Shown piece after piece: positions 6,994 to 10,000 of a stretch of DNA of 10,000 nt. Below the pieces are notes generated by a model that saw only the letters and a list, made by a program, of their open reading frames with translations, ran no database searches and was not told the DNA's origin. The DNA comes from Penaeus vannamei (Eukaryota; Arthropoda; Malacostraca; Decapoda; Penaeidae). Each line of letters begins with the position of its first letter. Within the stretch, counting starts at the first letter, position 1. Location: contig NC_091568.1 of NCBI RefSeq assembly GCF_042767895.1, forward strand, positions 32,877,665 through 32,887,664, read 5' to 3'. A program made the translations under genes and the position numbers.

Positions 6994-7712
6994 CCCCCCC
7001 CCCCTCACTCTCATCCGTTCTATCCCCCTCCCCTCCCTCCCTCTCTTCTTACCTCCCTGCCCTCTTCCCTCCTTCCTCTCACTTTCCTTCGTCACTCCTC
7101 TCCCTCTCCCTCATCCCTCCTTCCCTGCCCATCTCCTCTCTCCTCTCTCCTCTCTCTTCTCTCCTCTCTCCTCTCTCCTCTCTCCTCTCTCCTCCTTCCT
7201 CCTCTCTCTCCCTCTCCCTCTCCTCCTCCTCTCCTCCCTCTCTCCCCTCCTCCTCTCCTCTTCCTCTCTCCTCTTTCTTCTCTTCTCTCTTTCTTCTTCT
7301 TCCTCTTCCTTCTTCTTCTCTTCTTTTTCTCCTCTTCTTCTTCTTTTCTTCTTTCCTCTCTTCCTCTTCCTTCTTCCTTCTTCTCTCCTTCCTCTCCTCT
7401 CTCTCTCTCTCTCTTCTCTCTTCTCTCTCTCTTCTCTCTCTTCTTCTTCTCTCCTCCTCTTCTCCTCTCTCCTCTCCTCTCTCCTTCTCTTCTTCTTCTT
7501 CTTTCTTCTTCTCTCTCTTCTCTCTCTTCTTCTTCTCTCTTCTCTCTCTACTCCTCCTTCTTCTCTCTTCTCTCTCCTTTCTTCTTCTTCTTCTCTCTCC
7601 TTCCTCTTCCTCTCTTCTCTTCTCTCTCTCCCTTTCCTTCTTCTTTTTCTTCTTTCCCCTTTCTTTTTCTTCTTCTCTTTCTTTTTCTTCTTCTTCTTTC
7701 TTCTTCTTTTCT

Positions 7713-7744
<32 letters not shown>

Positions 7745-8181
7745 TCTTCCCTTTCTTCTTCTTCTTCTTTTTTTTCTTCTCTTCTTCTTTCCTTCTTTTC
7801 TTCTCTTTCTTCTTTCCTTCTTCCTTCTCCTTCCTTTCCTTCTTCTTCCTTTCTTCTTCCTTCTCCTTCTTCTTTCTCCTTCTTCTTCTTTTCTTCTTCC
7901 TTCTCCTTCCTTTCCTTCTTCTTTTCTTCTTCTTCTTCTTCTTCTTCTTCTTTCTTCTTCTTCTTCTTTCCTTCTTCTTCTTCCTCTTTTCTTCTTCTCT
8001 TCTTCCTTCTCTATTCTTTCTTTCTTTCTTCTCTCTTCCTTCTCTCTTCCTTCTTCCTTCTTCTCCTTCTTCCTTCCTTTTCTTTCCTCTTCCTCTCCTT
8101 CCTCCTCTTTCTTCCTCTTTCTTCCTCTCTCCTCTCTTCTCTCTCCTCTCCTCTCCTCTCCTTCTCCTCTCTCCTTTCTTC
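6994..8181. repeat. Giant polypyrimidine (polypurine on minus) tract
   Basis: The tract begins with C11 and about 130 bases of pyrimidine-rich DNA with occasional purines. From 7132 to 8181 there are only two purines in 1,050 bases (A at 7550 and A at 8013), giving uninterrupted runs of 418, 462 and 168 bases. Composition shifts from CTCTCC words (7132-7260) to CTT/TTC-rich DNA (7500-8000) and back to CTCTCC (8100-8170). Because stop codons need a purine on the plus strand and a T on the complement, the tract is almost stop-free in all six frames; the several-hundred-residue frames across it are therefore meaningless. Such tracts can form intramolecular triplexes and stall replication, as known for polypurine-polypyrimidine DNA. 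Confidence 0.98.
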
Positions 8182-8297
8182 ACGCTCCCCGCCCCCTCCC
8201 TTACTCCCTTCCAAACCGAGAAATGTGGCTCAAGTGACAAGAAACCCGCAGAAGTGTGGATAGAATTACAGGCCTCAGGGTAAGGGCAGAAACATAC
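8182..8297. other. Short complex spacer between opposed tracts
   Basis: About 115 bases of ordinary sequence separate the polypyrimidine tract from the following purine tract. Nothing coding or regulatory was recognised in it. If the two tracts paired on one strand, this would be the loop. Confidence 0.5.
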
Positions 8298-8321
8298 GGG
8301 GGAGGGGAGGGGAGGGGAGGG
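8298..8321 (+). other. G-quadruplex motif
   Basis: Five G runs (five, four, four, four and three bases) separated by single A loops meet the G3+N1-7 rule with minimal loops. More G runs follow to about 8365 (GGGACGGGAAGGGAAGGGGA and onward), so several alternative quadruplexes are possible. It opens the purine tract, as the motif at 4531 opens another. Confidence 0.82.
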
Positions 8322-8950
8322 TGAGAGGAGGGGACGGGAAGGGAAGGGGAGGGAAGGGGAGGGACGGAAGGGAAGGGGGAGACGGGATGGGAGGGTGAGA
8401 GGAGGGGAGGGAAGTGGAAGGGAAGGAGTGAGAGATAGAGGAAGAAGGTGGGGGATGAGGAGAGAGGAAGAAGGAGGGAGGGAGAGAAAGAGAGAGTGAA
8501 AGGAGGGAAGGAGAGAGAATGGGAGATGAAGAAGAGAGGGAGAGAGGATAGAGGGGGAAGGGAAGGGAAGGGAAGGAGGGAGCGGGATAGAGGAAGAAGA
8601 AGGGAGGGGGAGGACAGAGAAAGAAGGGAGGGTGGGAAGGAGAGCGGAAGGGAGGGAAGAAGAGAGAATGGGAGATGAAGGAGAAGAGAGAGAGAGAGGA
8701 GGGAAGGGGAAAAGAGAAGAAAAGAGGGTGAAAGGAGGGGAAGGGATAGGAGATGAAAGAGAGGGAAGGGAGGGAAGGAACGGAAAGAGAGGAGAGATGA
8801 AGGAAGAGAGGTAGGTGAAGGGAGGGAAGGAGAGGTGAGGTGAAGGAGAAGGAAAGGGAGGGAAGGAAAAAAGAAGAGAGGGAAGGAGAGAGGATGGGAG
8901 ATGAAAGAGAATGAATAAGAGGGAAAGGGGAGGAGGAGAAGGATAGGACA
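8298..8950. repeat. Purine-rich GGGA/GGAA/GAGA tract
   Basis: About 650 bases of purine-dominated plus strand with scattered C and T. Loose repeats recur, for example AGAGAATGGGAGATGAAG at about 8514 and 8664, and GGATGGGAGATGAAAGAGA near 8891. They are spaced irregularly and look like diverged copies of a 70-150-base unit. Lower purity than the tract at 7132-8181 suggests an older or less homogenised array. Confidence 0.9.
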
Positions 8951-9005
8951 CGATGAAGCGAATGGGAAAGGATTAGAGGACAGGCAGGTTCACTTAGATT
9001 GTTCT

Positions 9006-9042
9006 CCCCCCCCCCCGTCCCCATCCTCTTCACCCCCCCCCC
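9006..9042. repeat. Two C homopolymer runs
   Basis: C11 at 9006-9016 and C10 at 9033-9042 are separated by GTCCCCATCCTCTTCA. On the minus strand these are long G runs with quadruplex potential. Homopolymers of this length are error-prone in sequencing, so the exact lengths are uncertain. Confidence 0.85.
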
Positions 9043-9056
9043 TTCACCCCATCACT

Positions 9057-9079
9057 GTGACGTAAAATAGTCACGTGAC
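9057..9079. promoter_or_regulatory. Candidate CRE-like site and CACGTG palindrome
   Basis: TGACGTAA (9058-9065) resembles a CREB/ATF-type site. GTCACGTGAC (9070-9079) is a perfect 10-base palindrome containing the CACGTG E-box, and is identical to the consensus CLEAR element bound by MITF/TFE-family factors in vertebrates. GTGAC occurs at 9057 and, inverted, at 9070 (GTCAC), then again at 9075, giving three half-sites in 23 bases. No gene start was found beside it, so promoter function is speculative. Confidence 0.25.
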
Positions 9080-9120
9080 AAGAGCGTTAACACCTTCGGG
9101 CGCCTTTCATGCTCCGCCAC

Positions 9121-9197
9121 ACAGAGAGAGAGGAGAGAAAACGAAAGAGAGAAAGAGGAAAAAACGAAAGAATGAGAGAAAACGAAAGAATGAGTGA

Positions 9198-9201
<4 letters not shown>
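9121..9201. repeat. Imperfect GAAA/GAGA purine repeat
   Basis: Words such as GAGAAAACGAAAGA recur (about 9134, 9162 and 9177), an approximate 15-base duplication with ACGAAAGAATGAG at 9162-9174 and 9182-9194. It forms the worn left flank of the hexamer and GA arrays. Confidence 0.82.

Positions 9202-9243
<42 letters not shown>
9202..9243. repeat. (GTGAGA)7 hexanucleotide array
   Basis: Seven exact GTGAGA units with period six. It lies between imperfect purine DNA and the (GA)58 array, and probably arose by a G-to-T type change in a GA repeat followed by expansion of the hexamer. Confidence 0.96.
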
Positions 9244-9244
9244 A

Positions 9245-9442
<198 letters not shown>

Positions 9443-9530
9443 CAATTACTGAATCCTCGCAGAGTCAATCAACGCTAACACGGAGTCCGCCACAGCACGC
9501 AAGAAGCGAATCGCCCTTGTTATTGATTCT
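9443..9530. other. Short non-repetitive patch
   Basis: Ordinary mixed sequence without a recognised motif, lying between the purine arrays and the T-rich block. Nothing coding was seen. Confidence 0.4.
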
Positions 9531-9780
9531 TCTGTTGCTTTTTGTTTAGTTTGGCTTTTATTTTAGTCTATCTTTATTTCATTTTTTTTTATCTTTATTT
9601 TAGTTTTTTGTATTCGACTTTATCTATATATTAGTTGTTGTTTTTTACTTTATCTTTATTTTAGTTTTTTAGTTTATCTTTCTTTTATTTTTCTTTTATT
9701 TTAGTGGGTCTTTCTTTTAGTTTGTTTTTTTATTTCGTTTTTCTTTTTTTTCTCTATTTTCTTATTCTTAGTTAATTCTT
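9531..9780. repeat. T-rich TTTAG/TTTATC degenerate repeat
   Basis: TTTTAGTTT and TTTATCTTTATT words recur. The 20-base word TATCTTTATTTTAGTTTTTT is present exactly at 9590-9609 and 9651-9670 (period 61), which shows local duplication within otherwise slipped T-rich DNA. Confidence 0.8.
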
Positions 9781-10000
9781 AAACTATACAAGAAATAATT
9801 TTTTGTTCTATTGTGTTTTTTTCCGCCCCGCCAAAAACCATCAAGTTTTAAAACAATACCACTTTACTAAATAAAAAAAATGCTTATCAATCTAATCTTC
9901 TATTTAATCCACATATCAATCTACACCTACACTAACCCAATCCATTTACCTAATGCTAGATCCATTTCTCATTTTCCCAATACAAGATCAGCTGATTGAC
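9781..10000. other. A/T-rich end of window, no feature recognised
   Basis: Mixed A/T-rich sequence, with scattered CAATCTA/CCAATCC words in 9887-9960 reminiscent of a very worn AATC repeat. The palindrome ATCAGCTGAT lies at 9987-9996. No gene or element can be supported. Confidence 0.4.

Noticed and set aside
6921..8951. Frames of 438 residues (plus) and 467 residues (minus) of Ser/Leu/Phe and Lys/Arg/Glu
   Set aside because: A pure pyrimidine strand cannot contain TAA, TAG or TGA, nor can its purine complement, so these frames are inevitable and carry no coding signal. One begins at a frame edge and not at a sensible start.

Overview
This window looks like intergenic (or deep intronic) DNA from an animal nuclear genome. 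No intact protein-coding gene, rRNA, tRNA or CRISPR array could be supported. The very high density and purity of microsatellites, mainly (AG)n, (AC)n, (GGA)n and (AATC)n, together with a decayed non-LTR retrotransposon, suggest a decapod crustacean, most likely a penaeid shrimp. That assignment is inferred from repeat character and a remembered family resemblance; no species-diagnostic gene is present.

Layout, left to right. 1-430: A/T-rich DNA with worn ATAA/GATAAC-type repeats and a short non-repetitive patch. 431-740: two long (AG)n arrays, each ending in a G run. 741-1110: A-rich spacer, a C10 run and a GC-rich non-repetitive patch. 1111-1750: degenerate CAAT repeats with 60-bp and 86-90-bp higher-order duplications. 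1806-2690: about 0.9 kb of purine-rich repeats (a 15-24-bp minisatellite, GAT/GAA repeats, GGAA, GGA). 2750-3090: the opposite bias, pyrimidine-rich. 3205-3350: non-repetitive patch with three CACCTG motifs. 3481-3998: compound (AC)n block. 4064-4500 pyrimidine-rich, then 4531-4850 purine-rich, with a G-quadruplex motif at the switch. About 4890-6040: the only recognisable protein-derived region, a 5'-truncated, frameshifted, minus-strand non-LTR reverse transcriptase of RTE-like type. 6060-6790: mostly non-repetitive, with a small CpG-rich patch. 6791-6937 purine-rich. 6994-8181: a giant polypyrimidine tract whose core, 7132-8181, has only two purines in 1,050 bases. 8298-8950: a purine-rich tract opening with a G-quadruplex motif. 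9006-9110: C runs and a patch holding a 10-bp CACGTG palindrome. 9121-9442: GAAA, GTGAGA and (GA)58 arrays. 9443-10000: T-rich low-complexity DNA and an unremarkable A/T-rich end.

No genes work together here. Nearly every long open frame is an artefact of stop-free simple repeats, seen as poly-Ser/Leu, Cys/Val, Thr/His or Glu/Arg translations. The features most worth follow-up are the kilobase polypyrimidine tract with its downstream purine counterpart, the strong G-quadruplex motifs at purine/pyrimidine switch points, the segmentally duplicated (AC)n block, and the dated-looking retrotransposon fossil. I found no convincing evidence of a new biological system.
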